Positions 39,601 to 48,405 of a stretch of DNA of 58,401 nt are shown in pieces (the stretch's first letter is position 1; each line of letters begins with the position of its first letter). The translations under genes were made by a program, and so were the position numbers. The notes under the pieces are model-generated. The model searched no databases. It saw nothing but the letters and a program-made list of their open reading frames with translations, and was not told where the DNA came from. Source of the DNA: Lactobacillales bacterium (lineage in GTDB: Bacteria; Bacillota_I; Bacilli_A; RF39; UBA660). The stretch lies in NCBI GenBank assembly GCA_015059545.1, contig SVAG01000007.1, positions 1 through 58,401 on the forward strand, in the 5' to 3' direction.

Positions 39601-42489
39601 ATGCATTATATACCACTTTATATAAAAACAGAATATTCTTTACTTGATAGTACTATTAAAGTTAAAGATTTAATAGAATTTGCATTACAAAATAATTTAA
39701 AAGCACTAACTATCACAGATAATAACTTATATGGAGCGTATGAATTTTACCAAGCGTGTACTAAAAATAATATAAAACCTATAATAGGTTTAGAAGTAGA
39801 AATAAATGATTTAAAAATAATCCTATATTCTAAAAATATTGAAGGATATAAAAACTTAATAAAAATAAATGAACAAGAAAAAAATATAGAACTTTTAAAT
39901 AAATATAGTAATGATTTAATATGTATAGTACCATTTAATTCATTAAGTATTTATGAAGAATTAAATAAAATATATAAAGATATATTTGTAGGATATAAAG
40001 ATTCATATGAATTAGAAAATATTAAATATGATAAAAAAATATATTTAAATGAAATACTATATTTAAATAGAAATGATAAAATATACTATTTATATTTACA
40101 AGGAATAAAAAGAGGATTAACAATAGATGAAGTAAATATAAAAGAAGAAAATTATTTAAAATTAGATATAAATAATAATTTAGAAAACTATAAATATATT
40201 TATGATAACTGTAATTTAGTATTAGAAAAAAGAAATGATTTATTACCAATATATGAAATAGAAGAAGGATATACAGATTATACATATTTAAAAGAAATGT
40301 GTAGAATAGGTCTTAAAAAAAGATTTGGTGAAAGAGTAAGTAAAGTATATATTGATAGAATAAAACATGAACTCGAAATAATAAAAAATATGGGATTTTG
40401 TAATTATTTCTTAGTAGTTATGGATTATGTTAGATTTGCTAAAGAAAAAGGCATATTAGTAGGTCCAGGAAGAGGTAGCGCAGCCGGAAGTTTAGTTGCA
40501 TATGTCCTAGATATAACAGATGTAGATCCTATAAAATATAACTTATTATTTGAAAGATTTTTAAATCCAAATAGAATTACAATGCCTGATATAGATATAG
40601 ATTTTGAATATAATAGAAGAGAAGAAGTAATAAATTATTGCAAGAATAAATATGGATTAAAAAAAGTCGCAGGTATCATAACTTTTGGAACACTTGCATC
40701 CAGACAAGTAATTAGAGATATAGGAAAAGTTATGGATTTAGATCAAAGTGAATTGGATTCCTTTGTAAAATTAATTGATTCTAAATTAAATTTAAAAGAT
40801 AATTTTAAAAATCCTAAAATAGAAAATATTATAAAAAATAATAAAAATATCAATGAACTTACTAAAATAGCTTTAAAATTAGAAGGAATAAAGAAAAATA
40901 CAAGTGTACATGCTGCTGGTATAGTAATATCTAATAAAGAATTAGATGAAGTATTACCTATAGTAAAAAAAGATGATATGTATTTAACTTGTTATACAAT
41001 GAATTATTTAGAAGATATTGGACTTTTAAAAATGGATTTTTTAGCTTTAAAAAATTTAACTTTAATAACAAGTGTTATAGAAGATTTAAAGAAAGATAAT
41101 ATAAATATTAATTTTAATGATATACCACTTAATGATTCAAAAACATTTGAATTGTTTAAAAAAGCTAATACAATAGGTATATTTCAGTTTGAATCAGAAG
41201 GAATGAAAAACTTCTTACAAAAATTAAAACCAGATAATATAGAAGATTTGTCAGTAGCCTTAGCTCTTTATAGACCAGGACCTATGTCTAATATAGATTC
41301 ATTTATAAAAAGAAAATCCGGAAAAGAAAAAATTGATTATATAGATGAAAGATTAAAAGATATATTAGAACCTACATATGGAATTATTATTTATCAAGAA
41401 CAAATAATGAAAATATCTAATGTAATGGCAAATTATACAATGGGAGAAGCTGACTTACTTAGAAGAGCAATGAGTAAGAAAAAAGAAGATATTTTATTAA
41501 AAGAAAAAGATAAATTTATAAAAGGTAGTATTAATAATGGATATAAAGAAGAAGTAGCAAATAAAGTATTTGATTTAATACTTAAATTTGCTTCATATGG
41601 ATTTAATAGATCACATTCAGTAGCTTATTCTATAATATCTTATAAAATGGCTTATTTAAAAGCTAATTATAATAAGTATTTTATGAAAAATTTACTTGAT
41701 AATGTAATAGGTACTATTATAACTAAAGAATATATATATGAAGCTAAAATAAGTGATATAAAAATACTAAATCCAGATATTAATTTAAGTGAATACTTAT
41801 ATAAAGTAGAAGAAAATGGATTAAGATTTCCTTTATCTTGTATTAAAAATATAGGAGAAAATGCAATAAGTGTAATATTAAAAGAAAGACAAAAATCTAA
41901 ATTTAAAGATATATTTGATTTTGTAAATAGAACATATTCAAAACAAGTAAATAAAGGTACAATTATTAATCTAATAGATGCAGGATGTTTTGATTCATTT
42001 AACATAAATCATAAAACATTAATTGAAAATATAGATTTAATTATTAATTATACAGATTTATATAAAGAATTAGGTGAAGATACAGTAAAACCTAATTTAA
42101 TTGAACATAAAGAATATGATAGTAAAGAATTATTAAATAGATCATATAATGTATTTGGTTTTTATTTAAGTAATCATCCAGTTACAGAAATAAGATTAAA
42201 AGATAAAAAATTAATTGGATTAAATAATATAAAAAATTATTTTGATAAAATAATAGATAGTGTAGTCATGGTTGATAGAATAAAAACTATAGATACAAAA
42301 AATAATGAACAAATGTGTTTTATAACTGGTAGTGATGAATTAGAATATATAGATTTAGTTATGTTTCCTAAAACATTTAAAGTTTATAATAATATAAAAA
42401 TAGGAGATATAATCAAAATTAAAGGAAAAGTAGAAAAAAGATTTGATAAATATCAAATTATAATAAATGAGTTAGAAAAAATAGACTAA
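39601..42489 (+). CDS. dnaE: DNA polymerase III alpha subunit, DnaE type
   Basis: A 962-residue C-family replicative polymerase of the DnaE1 kind, shorter than the ~1100 of Bacillus. The N-terminal PHP domain begins HYIPLYIKTEYSLLDS; the metal-binding His residues of the usual HxHSxYSLL are gone, so the PHP site is probably inactive. The palm has GPGRGSAAGSL and the catalytic acids in MPDIDIDF. The finger/tau-binding region has YGIIIYQEQIM and FNRSHSVAYS, and an OB fold lies near the end. Start is ATG 39601 behind AAGGA; a GTG at 39592 is less likely. PolC is not in the window. Confidence 0.93.
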   Translation: MHYIPLYIKTEYSLLDSTIKVKDLIEFALQNNLKALTITDNNLYGAYEFYQACTKNNIKPIIGLEVEINDLKIILYSKNIEGYKNLIKINEQEKNIELLNKYSNDLICIVPFNSLSIYEELNKIYKDIFVGYKDSYELENIKYDKKIYLNEILYLNRNDKIYYLYLQGIKRGLTIDEVNIKEENYLKLDINNNLENYKYIYDNCNLVLEKRNDLLPIYEIEEGYTDYTYLKEMCRIGLKKRFGERVSKVYIDRIKHELEIIKNMGFCNYFLVVMDYVRFAKEKGILVGPGRGSAAGSLVAYVLDITDVDPIKYNLLFERFLNPNRITMPDIDIDFEYNRREEVINYCKNKYGLKKVAGIITFGTLASRQVIRDIGKVMDLDQSELDSFVKLIDSKLNLKDNFKNPKIENIIKNNKNINELTKIALKLEGIKKNTSVHAAGIVISNKELDEVLPIVKKDDMYLTCYTMNYLEDIGLLKMDFLALKNLTLITSVIEDLKKDNININFNDIPLNDSKTFELFKKANTIGIFQFESEGMKNFLQKLKPDNIEDLSVALALYRPGPMSNIDSFIKRKSGKEKIDYIDERLKDILEPTYGIIIYQEQIMKISNVMANYTMGEADLLRRAMSKKKEDILLKEKDKFIKGSINNGYKEEVANKVFDLILKFASYGFNRSHSVAYSIISYKMAYLKANYNKYFMKNLLDNVIGTIITKEYIYEAKISDIKILNPDINLSEYLYKVEENGLRFPLSCIKNIGENAISVILKERQKSKFKDIFDFVNRTYSKQVNKGTIINLIDAGCFDSFNINHKTLIENIDLIINYTDLYKELGEDTVKPNLIEHKEYDSKELLNRSYNVFGFYLSNHPVTEIRLKDKKLIGLNNIKNYFDKIIDSVVMVDRIKTIDTKNNEQMCFITGSDELEYIDLVMFPKTFKVYNNIKIGDIIKIKGKVEKRFDKYQIIINELEKID

Positions 42490-42509
42490 TATAAATTATT
42501 AGTCTTTAT
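42484..42509 (+). terminator. Terminator of dnaE
   Basis: GACTAAT pairs with ATTAGTC around a short AT loop, then TTTATTT. Confidence 0.7.
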
Positions 42510-42563
42510 TTGACAATTTCAAAAAAAAGTGTATTATATATAGTACAAATTTGGGGTGATAGT

Positions 42564-43208
42564 ATGGAAAAATACAAAGAATGTTTATTTCAAGAATTTT
42601 TAGATACACAAAAAATAACAATCACAAAAAAAAATAAGGATAGATTGTTTGATATTTGGTTAGAAGAAAAAGCTCGTATATTAAATCTATATGAACAGTT
42701 TCTAGAAACAATAGATTTAATGCCTAGAAGAGGAATGGTAGAATTAGGTAAAAGTAATTATGATTCAGTATTACCACATACACCAATGGATACATTAGGA
42801 ATTGCAGTATCGGATGAATATCAAAACATAGAAAAAGATAAAAGAAAAATTGTTGGTGTAAATGGACAAGTTATAGTTGAAAAAAACAATGTTATTTTAA
42901 ATTATAATAAAAAACAAAGAGTATTAGATTTTATAAACTTTTATATAACTCAATTTCCTACTAATCAAGAAACAATAGATTTATTAATAGATATAATGCT
43001 AACAGGTAAACATATATTTATTGGAACATATGGAAGACTTGATGATAAAGATTATGAAAATAAATTAAGAAAATTATATAATTTAGAAAAAGAAATAGAA
43101 GCATATACAGGTAAAGATATATATGGAGAAGTTGTTAAAACATCAGAATATTATTTAGCAGCAATAACTCCTAAAATAAAATATAAACAAAAGAACGAAA
43201 AAAGATAA
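42564..43208 (+). CDS. Hypothetical protein
   Basis: A 214-residue soluble protein of no recognised family. It starts MEKYKECLFQEFLDTQKI and is mostly helical, with a conserved-looking middle (MPRRGMVELGKSNYDSV) and an ending LAAITPKIKYKQKNEKR. The start at 42564 has GGGGTGAT; the longer frame from 42510 would start inside the promoter (TTGACA at 42510-42515, TATTAT at 42532-42537). It has its own promoter and terminator. No function can be given. Confidence 0.65.
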   Translation: MEKYKECLFQEFLDTQKITITKKNKDRLFDIWLEEKARILNLYEQFLETIDLMPRRGMVELGKSNYDSVLPHTPMDTLGIAVSDEYQNIEKDKRKIVGVNGQVIVEKNNVILNYNKKQRVLDFINFYITQFPTNQETIDLLIDIMLTGKHIFIGTYGRLDDKDYENKLRKLYNLEKEIEAYTGKDIYGEVVKTSEYYLAAITPKIKYKQKNEKR

Positions 43209-43232
43209 TTTTTAATTAATTATCTTTTTTTT
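43199..43232 (+). terminator. Terminator
   Basis: AAAGATAATT pairs with AATTATCTTT, followed by T-run; the stop codon is in the rising arm. Confidence 0.75.
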
Positions 43233-43283
43233 ATTTATTAATATTTAAAAATATGGTATTCTTAAAATAGGAGCGTGAAGTAG

Positions 43284-44732
43284 ATGAAACAAAAAAAAGG
43301 ATATAAAGGGTATATTATAGCAATTGTATTAATATTTATAATTACTATAATAATTTTATTTACTACAGGTAATATTAAATTGGGTACTAAAAATAAAATA
43401 ACAGAAGAAAATTATAAATGTCCAGAAGGATATTTATTAGAAGATGGAAAATGTAAAAAAGATGTTTTTGAATGTCCAGCTGGAACAATTTTATTATCAT
43501 CTGGAGAATGTACAAGATCAGTGATTACATATACATGTCCAGAAGGGTATGATTTATATAATGGAACAAAATGTGTAGATTCAGATGAAGCAGAATACGT
43601 ATATGTATGTCCAGAAGGATATGATTTATATGAAAAAACAAAATGTAAAAGAGGAAAAGAAATAATAGATGCGATAAAACTTTTAAAAGAAGAAGTAATA
43701 TATAAATATACATGTCCAGAAGGGTATGAATTATATGGTGGAACAAAATGTAGATCAGAAGATAAAGTAATTGAAGCAACAAAAACATTAATTTCAGCAG
43801 CAGTATATGAATACACATGTCCAGAAGGATATGAATTATATAATGGAACAAAATGTAAAAATGGAGATAAAATAATAGATGCAACAAAAAAAGTAGTTTC
43901 TGAAGCTAAATATAAATATACATGTCCAGAAGGATATAATTTATATAATGAAACAAAATGTAAAAAAGGAACAGAAATAATAGACGCAACAAAAACACTA
44001 GATACTAGTGTAGAATATAGTTATACATGTCCAGAAGGATATGAACTATATAATGGAACTAAATGTAAAAAAGGAACAGAAATAATAGACGCAACAAAAA
44101 CAGATAATAAATATACATGTCCAGAAGGATATGAACTATATAATGAAACAAAATGTAAAAGTAAAGATAAGATAATAGATGCAACAAAAAAACACGAATT
44201 AGATAATAAGTATTCATATGTATGTCCAGAAGGATATGAATTATATAATGGAACACAATGTAAAAAAGGTGATCAAGTAATAAGTGCTGTAAAAAAACAA
44301 GATAGTGAAAATAGTAATATAAAAGATGCTAAAGAAAATATAACAGAAGAAAAAAAAGAAAAAGAAAAAGTTACAAATATTGTTGATCCTGTTGAAAAAC
44401 ATAAAACATTTACAGTAAGTAGTATTAAAGTATTTTCTGGTAGAAGTAGCTATAGTATGAGTCATGATTTAAATAATGAAAGAGATAATATAACAATAAA
44501 ATTATTACCAGAAACAGTAACATCTACAGTGACTTGTAAATCAAGTGATGATGAAGTTATTCAATTATCAAAAAATACATATGTAATAGATCATAAAGGT
44601 TTGATATCTGTTTTAGGAATTGGTCCTGGTACAGCAACAATAACATGTTCTACATCAAATGGAAAATCAGATTCATTTACAATTACTATATGTCCAGATG
44701 ATTTCTATATAGATGGAGTATGTAATGGATAA
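43284..44732 (+). CDS. Membrane-anchored protein with ten Cys-pair repeats and an Ig-like end
   Basis: A 482-residue surface protein. A membrane helix (about 9-28) acts as an uncleaved anchor. Then come ten repeats of the form CPEGYxLYNGTKC, each with two Cys, spaced 16-35 residues apart by linkers such as KKGTEIIDATK. A charged linker (EEKKEKEK) leads to a C-terminal beta domain (TVTCKSSDDEVIQLS...GPGTATITC) like bacterial Ig-like group 2, with a final Cys pair. The repeats resemble single-disulphide EGF/TIL-like units. Such a fibre may bind a surface ligand; function unknown. The repeats are also near-identical in DNA, so copy number may vary. Confidence 0.75.
   Translation: MKQKKGYKGYIIAIVLIFIITIIILFTTGNIKLGTKNKITEENYKCPEGYLLEDGKCKKDVFECPAGTILLSSGECTRSVITYTCPEGYDLYNGTKCVDSDEAEYVYVCPEGYDLYEKTKCKRGKEIIDAIKLLKEEVIYKYTCPEGYELYGGTKCRSEDKVIEATKTLISAAVYEYTCPEGYELYNGTKCKNGDKIIDATKKVVSEAKYKYTCPEGYNLYNETKCKKGTEIIDATKTLDTSVEYSYTCPEGYELYNGTKCKKGTEIIDATKTDNKYTCPEGYELYNETKCKSKDKIIDATKKHELDNKYSYVCPEGYELYNGTQCKKGDQVISAVKKQDSENSNIKDAKENITEEKKEKEKVTNIVDPVEKHKTFTVSSIKVFSGRSSYSMSHDLNNERDNITIKLLPETVTSTVTCKSSDDEVIQLSKNTYVIDHKGLISVLGIGPGTATITCSTSNGKSDSFTITICPDDFYIDGVCNG
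43414..44275 (+). repeat. Tandem DNA repeats in the Cys-repeat gene
   Basis: A unit beginning ACATGTCCAGAAGGATATGA recurs ten times with period 48-108 bases; the middle copies are nearly identical over 45 bases. Suited to slippage or recombination. Confidence 0.8.
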
Positions 44733-44736
44733 ATAA

Positions 44737-44770
44737 AAACTAACAATTTTAAATTGTTAGTTTATTTTTT
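44737..44770. terminator. Bidirectional terminator
   Basis: AAACTAACAATTT pairs with AAATTGTTAGTTT, with a T-rich tail; between convergent genes. Confidence 0.8.
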
Positions 44771-45665
44771 TTATTGCATCTTTAATAATATCAATAGAAT
44801 TTTGTAATTTTTTAGATTCTTCTTCATTAAGATCAATATAAATTCTATCTTTAATACCAGTACTATTTAAAATAGCAGGTAATCCAATAAATACATCATT
44901 TTTATCATCATATGTTGAAACTGTAATAATTGCATTTTCATCACCTAATATAGCATTAGTAATTCTTACCAAACACATTCCAATGCCATAATAAGTAGCA
45001 CCCTTTTTATTTATTATTTCATAAGCTGCATTTTTAACTTCTAAACAAATTTTTTCTAATTCTTCTTCTTTTAAATAGTCGTTTATATTTTGTAGTCCTA
45101 TATTAGCATTACTCCAAGGAACAAATTCAGAATCTCCATGTTCTCCAATAACATAAGCATGTACATTTTTAGGATTAATATTTAATTTATCACTTATTAA
45201 ATATCTAAGTCTTGAGGTATCTAAACTAGTACCACTACCAATAATTCTATTTGGACTTAAATTTGAATATTTATAAGTCAAATAAGTCATAACATCAAGT
45301 GGGTTAGTAGCAACTAAAAATATTCCATCAAAATCACTATTCATAACATTATTGACAATAGATTTAAAAATAACACTATTTTTATTGATTAAATCCATTC
45401 TAGTTTCACCTGGATTTTGATTAGCACCAGCTGCAATACAAACTATTTTAGCATCTTTGCAGTCATTATAATCTCCAACTCTAATTTTAATTTTAGATGG
45501 AGCAAAAGCTAAACAATGATTTAAATCCATAGCTTCTCCAATAATTCTATCTTTATTTAAATCGATTAAAACTAATTCATTTACATAAGTTCTTTGATTA
45601 AGTAGGGCATAAGCATAACTCATTCCTACATTACCACATCCAATTATAACAACTTTATTATTCAT
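44757..45665 (-). CDS. ldh: L-lactate dehydrogenase
   Basis: A 302-residue NAD-dependent enzyme that reduces pyruvate to L-lactate to recycle NADH. NAD fold GCGNVGMSYAYALL, the specificity loop AAGANQNPGETRMD with the Gln that marks lactate over malate dehydrogenase, and the active-site GEHGDSEFVPWS are present. A GGAGG site overlaps the stop of a 33-residue membrane peptide upstream, so the two are probably coupled. With pyruvate kinase nearby it points to lactic fermentation. Confidence 0.93.
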   Translation of the reverse strand: MNNKVVIIGCGNVGMSYAYALLNQRTYVNELVLIDLNKDRIIGEAMDLNHCLAFAPSKIKIRVGDYNDCKDAKIVCIAAGANQNPGETRMDLINKNSVIFKSIVNNVMNSDFDGIFLVATNPLDVMTYLTYKYSNLSPNRIIGSGTSLDTSRLRYLISDKLNINPKNVHAYVIGEHGDSEFVPWSNANIGLQNINDYLKEEELEKICLEVKNAAYEIINKKGATYYGIGMCLVRITNAILGDENAIITVSTYDDKNDVFIGLPAILNSTGIKDRIYIDLNEEESKKLQNSIDIIKDAIKKIN

Positions 45666-45673
45666 AATTCCTC

Positions 45674-45775
45674 CTATGCATTATAGTATATCCAAATACA
45701 CCCTAAACATGCGATTAGTACTGTTATAATTATTTTTATTGCATACTTTATTGCTTTTCTTTTAAAACTATTCAT
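45674..45775 (-). CDS. 33-residue membrane peptide upstream of ldh
   Basis: ATG at 45775 follows GGTGAT and opens a 33-codon frame: basic start MNSFKRKAIKYAIK, one hydrophobic helix with two Cys (VLIACLGCIW) and IYYNA at the end. An extended TGATATAAT (-10 at 45796-45791) lies just upstream. The stop TAG is part of the ldh ribosome site TAGGAGG. Thus it is the first gene of the ldh transcript. It could be a leader that couples ldh translation or an independent membrane peptide. I do not know a family for it. Confidence 0.6.
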   Translation of the reverse strand: MNSFKRKAIKYAIKIIITVLIACLGCIWIYYNA

Positions 45776-45822
45776 ATTATCACCATATAAATTATATCAC
45801 AAAAAAAATAACACATAAAGTG

Positions 45823-46383
45823 TTAAATTAATCTTATTTCGTAATCACTATAAAAAGGTTTATCTTTATTTATTCTATCATAGAATAAAATTCCGTTTAA
45901 ATGATCAATTTCATGTTGAAAAGCTATTGATAATTCTTCACGAGCTCTAATTTTAATTTTATTTCCATCAATATCATAACCTTCAACAGTAACTCTAGCA
46001 AATCTAGGAACATGTCCTTCGATTTCGCGATTTACACTTAAACAACCTTCGCCAGCATCAGCCGCAATCATTTCTTTTGAATTACTAACTATTTCAGGAT
46101 TTATAACAACATAATTTTCAAATTTTCCTTCTTCATATTCATCAACTATAACAATTATTCTTTTTAAAATTCCAAGTTGTGGAAATGCTAAACCCATACC
46201 AGGTCTTAAATCATATTTTTTTTCATATTCTTCTATTTGACTATATGTTAAATGTTTAATTATGTGTTCAATTATTTCTTTATCCTCTTTAGATAAAGGA
46301 AAAGTTACTTCTTTACTAATGCTTCTAAGTAGTTTATTTTCATTTTTATTTATATCATCTATAATATCAAGTTTTTTAAACAT
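45823..46383 (-). CDS. def: Peptide deformylase
   Basis: A 186-residue metal enzyme that removes formyl from new proteins. The three motifs are present: GMGLAFPQLG (usual GxGLAAxQ, here with Phe for the second Ala), EGCLSV with the metal Cys, and QHEIDHLNG with two metal His and the catalytic Glu. Insertions after motif I fit the Firmicute type 2 class. The start is supported by GGTGGT upstream. It is monocistronic. Confidence 0.93.
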   Translation of the reverse strand: MFKKLDIIDDINKNENKLLRSISKEVTFPLSKEDKEIIEHIIKHLTYSQIEEYEKKYDLRPGMGLAFPQLGILKRIIVIVDEYEEGKFENYVVINPEIVSNSKEMIAADAGEGCLSVNREIEGHVPRFARVTVEGYDIDGNKIKIRAREELSIAFQHEIDHLNGILFYDRINKDKPFYSDYEIRLI

Positions 46384-46440
46384 AATACCACCACCAATAG
46401 AAATATTTTATCACAAAATGTAAAGATAAACAAATAAAGT

Positions 46441-46470
46441 TTGCTTAAATATAAATAAATTTGATATAAT
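46441..46470 (+). promoter_or_regulatory. Promoter of the PH-domain gene
   Basis: TTGCTT (46441-46446), 18 bases, TATAAT (46465-46470) with an upstream TG. Confidence 0.6.
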
Positions 46471-46488
46471 TAATAAAGAGGTGAAAGT

Positions 46489-46893
46489 ATGAAAGATAAT
46501 AATGGAGTAGAAGAAGTAGAATTTCAAGTAAAATGGGAAGGACAACCAGCTGGATTGTGGCAAAGATTTTTAAGTCTTATTAAACTTAATTTTACATATT
46601 ATCAAATAACAAAAGATGAATTAATAATTAAAACGGGATTTTTTAAACAAAAAGTAAATACAATTGAACTTTATTTACTTAAAGATCCAGATATGACAGT
46701 GTCTTTATATCAAAGATTACTTAAAATAGGGACTGTATCTGTTTTAGTAGATAGCAATTGTTCAAGTTGTAGAGCAGGACAACATGTTTTACTTAAAAAT
46801 ATAAAAGATTGCGATAAAGTTAGAAAACTTCTTAGAGATTCAATTGAAGCAGATGTCATGGAAAGAAAAATTACTTATTTTGATAAAGTATAA
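46489..46893 (+). CDS. Bacterial PH-domain protein, YdbS/YdbT-like
   Basis: A 134-residue protein resembling a single bacterial PH domain (DUF304/bPH_2): YYQITKDELIIKTGFFKQKVNTIELYLLKD then LGTVSVL-like text (KIGTVSVLVDSN) and VLLKNIKDCDKVRKLLRD. It lacks the membrane helices of YdbS, so it is likely cytosolic. GAGGTG precedes the start, and a strong terminator follows. Function unknown. Confidence 0.65.
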   Translation: MKDNNGVEEVEFQVKWEGQPAGLWQRFLSLIKLNFTYYQITKDELIIKTGFFKQKVNTIELYLLKDPDMTVSLYQRLLKIGTVSVLVDSNCSSCRAGQHVLLKNIKDCDKVRKLLRDSIEADVMERKITYFDKV

Positions 46894-46917
46894 AAACTCC
46901 AAAAAGGAGTTTTTTTA
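46894..46917 (+). terminator. Terminator
   Basis: AAAACTCC pairs with GGAGTTTT across a short A loop, followed by a T-run. Confidence 0.8.
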
Positions 46918-46921
46918 TAAA

Positions 46922-47077
46922 TTAGTTTCTATCAAAAGATCTAGTACCAATAATAATAACTAATAAGATAAATAAAACTAAGACTATAGCTGCACCATAT
47001 CCAGAACCATATCCATTACCATATCCACCACAAGGATTGCCACAACCATAACCTTGGTATCCACCGTAATAATACAT
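46922..47077 (-). CDS. YjcZ-family small sporulation peptide
   Basis: A 51-residue peptide starts at ATG 47077 behind GGAGGG. The first half is Tyr/Gly rich with two Cys (MYYYGGYQGYGCG, NPCGGYG), and the second half is one membrane helix (AAIVLVLFILLVIIIG), ending RSFDRN. This is the form of the YjcZ/TIGR01732 spore peptides. An ATATTTT/AATATAT pair at -35/-10 spacing upstream might be a sporulation promoter, but the match is poor. It fills the otherwise empty 300-base gap before the SEDS gene. Confidence 0.72.
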   Translation of the reverse strand: MYYYGGYQGYGCGNPCGGYGNGYGSGYGAAIVLVLFILLVIIIGTRSFDRN

Positions 47078-47193
47078 ACGAATCCCTCCTATTCTTATCT
47101 AATATATTTTACTCACAGATTTAAAATATGTTACTTAATTTTTAATTATTGTTAATTTAAAAATTATATGATATTATTATACTAGGTGATACC

Positions 47194-48351
47194 ATGAAAC
47201 TAAGTAAGGCAATTAAAAATATGGATAAAACTTTATTTGTAATAACATCATTGTTATTTATTTTTGGGTTGCTTAATATTGTATCAGCTTCAAGTCAAAC
47301 AGCAGTACTTAGATATAATCATGATTTGTATACTTATTTTTATAAACAACTTATAACAATAGTATTAGGAGTAATAATAGGCGTTTTTATAATTAAAACA
47401 CCATCTAAATCTTATAAATTATTAGGACCACTTGCTTTTATTATAGTAGCAGTAGCATCACTTGCAGTATCACTTACAAGTTTTGGAGCAACTTATTCAG
47501 GAAATAATAACTGGATAAATATAGGTGGTTTTACATTTCAACCAAGTGAATTTGCTAAACCTGTAATGATTGTATTTGTGTCAATTTTATTTGAAAAATT
47601 TTATACAAAATTAAGATCTAAAAAAATAGAACAAAAAGATAAATATGACATGATATTTAAGATAATGCTAGTAGGATTATTTTTCCCAGTAGTAATATTT
47701 TTACAAAGGGATTTAGGAACAATGATTGTTATAACTACAATATTTGCAGTACTTTTTTTAGCAAGTCCTATTCTTAGAATAGATAAATTAAGAACAATAG
47801 GTTTATGTTTTGTATTAGGCTTAATAATGTTAGTTATTTTAATGGGTAAAGGAGACTTATTTTCTAGTGCTCAATCAAGTAGATTTAACTTTTTTAACCC
47901 ATGTAAAAATTATGAAAATGGTGGATATCAAATATGTAATGGTTTTATTGCTATAAATTCTGGTGGTTTGTTAGGACAAGGTATAGGAGAAAGTAAACAA
48001 ATATCTTATATTCCAGAATCACATACCGATAGTGTATTTGCTATAATAGCAGAACAATATGGACTAATTATAACAACATTAATATTTATATTATATGCTG
48101 TTGTTTTAAAAAGAATTTTAGATATTTCAAGTAAATGTCAAACTATAAGAGGAAGATATATTTGTTTAGGTGTTGCTACATATATATTCTTACATATTTT
48201 GATAAATTTAGGTGGATTATTTGGAGTAATGCCACTAACAGGTATACCATTACCATTTTTATCATATGGTGGGTCATTTACAATATCATTAATATGTGCA
48301 CTTGCTATAGTACAAAGAATAGCAATAGAAAACAAAAATCAAAAAGTATAA
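47194..48351 (+). CDS. SEDS family peptidoglycan polymerase (FtsW/RodA/SpoVE)
   Basis: A 385-residue membrane protein with about ten helices. Family marks: NWINIGGFTFQPSEFAKP, LQRDLGTMIV, NSGGLLGQGIGES and the extracellular PESHTDSVFAIIAEQYG, ending PLPFLSYGGS. It polymerises glycan strands from lipid II together with a class B PBP. FtsW-, RodA- and SpoVE-type proteins cannot be separated by eye; the PBP2 at 18870 is a possible partner. AGGTGAT precedes the start. Confidence 0.92.
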   Translation: MKLSKAIKNMDKTLFVITSLLFIFGLLNIVSASSQTAVLRYNHDLYTYFYKQLITIVLGVIIGVFIIKTPSKSYKLLGPLAFIIVAVASLAVSLTSFGATYSGNNNWINIGGFTFQPSEFAKPVMIVFVSILFEKFYTKLRSKKIEQKDKYDMIFKIMLVGLFFPVVIFLQRDLGTMIVITTIFAVLFLASPILRIDKLRTIGLCFVLGLIMLVILMGKGDLFSSAQSSRFNFFNPCKNYENGGYQICNGFIAINSGGLLGQGIGESKQISYIPESHTDSVFAIIAEQYGLIITTLIFILYAVVLKRILDISSKCQTIRGRYICLGVATYIFLHILINLGGLFGVMPLTGIPLPFLSYGGSFTISLICALAIVQRIAIENKNQKV

Positions 48352-48369
48352 TTATATACTTTTTTTTTT
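48341..48369 (+). terminator. Terminator of the SEDS gene
   Basis: AAAAAGTATA pairs with TATACTTTTT, then T-run; overlaps the stop codon. Confidence 0.75.
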
Positions 48370-48405
48370 ATAAAAAAATTGGTATAATGGATAATAGGTG
48401 ATACT

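Noticed and set aside
43284-44732. Eukaryote-like EGF domain protein gained by transfer
   Set aside because: Each unit has only two Cys, not six, and base and codon use match the neighbours.
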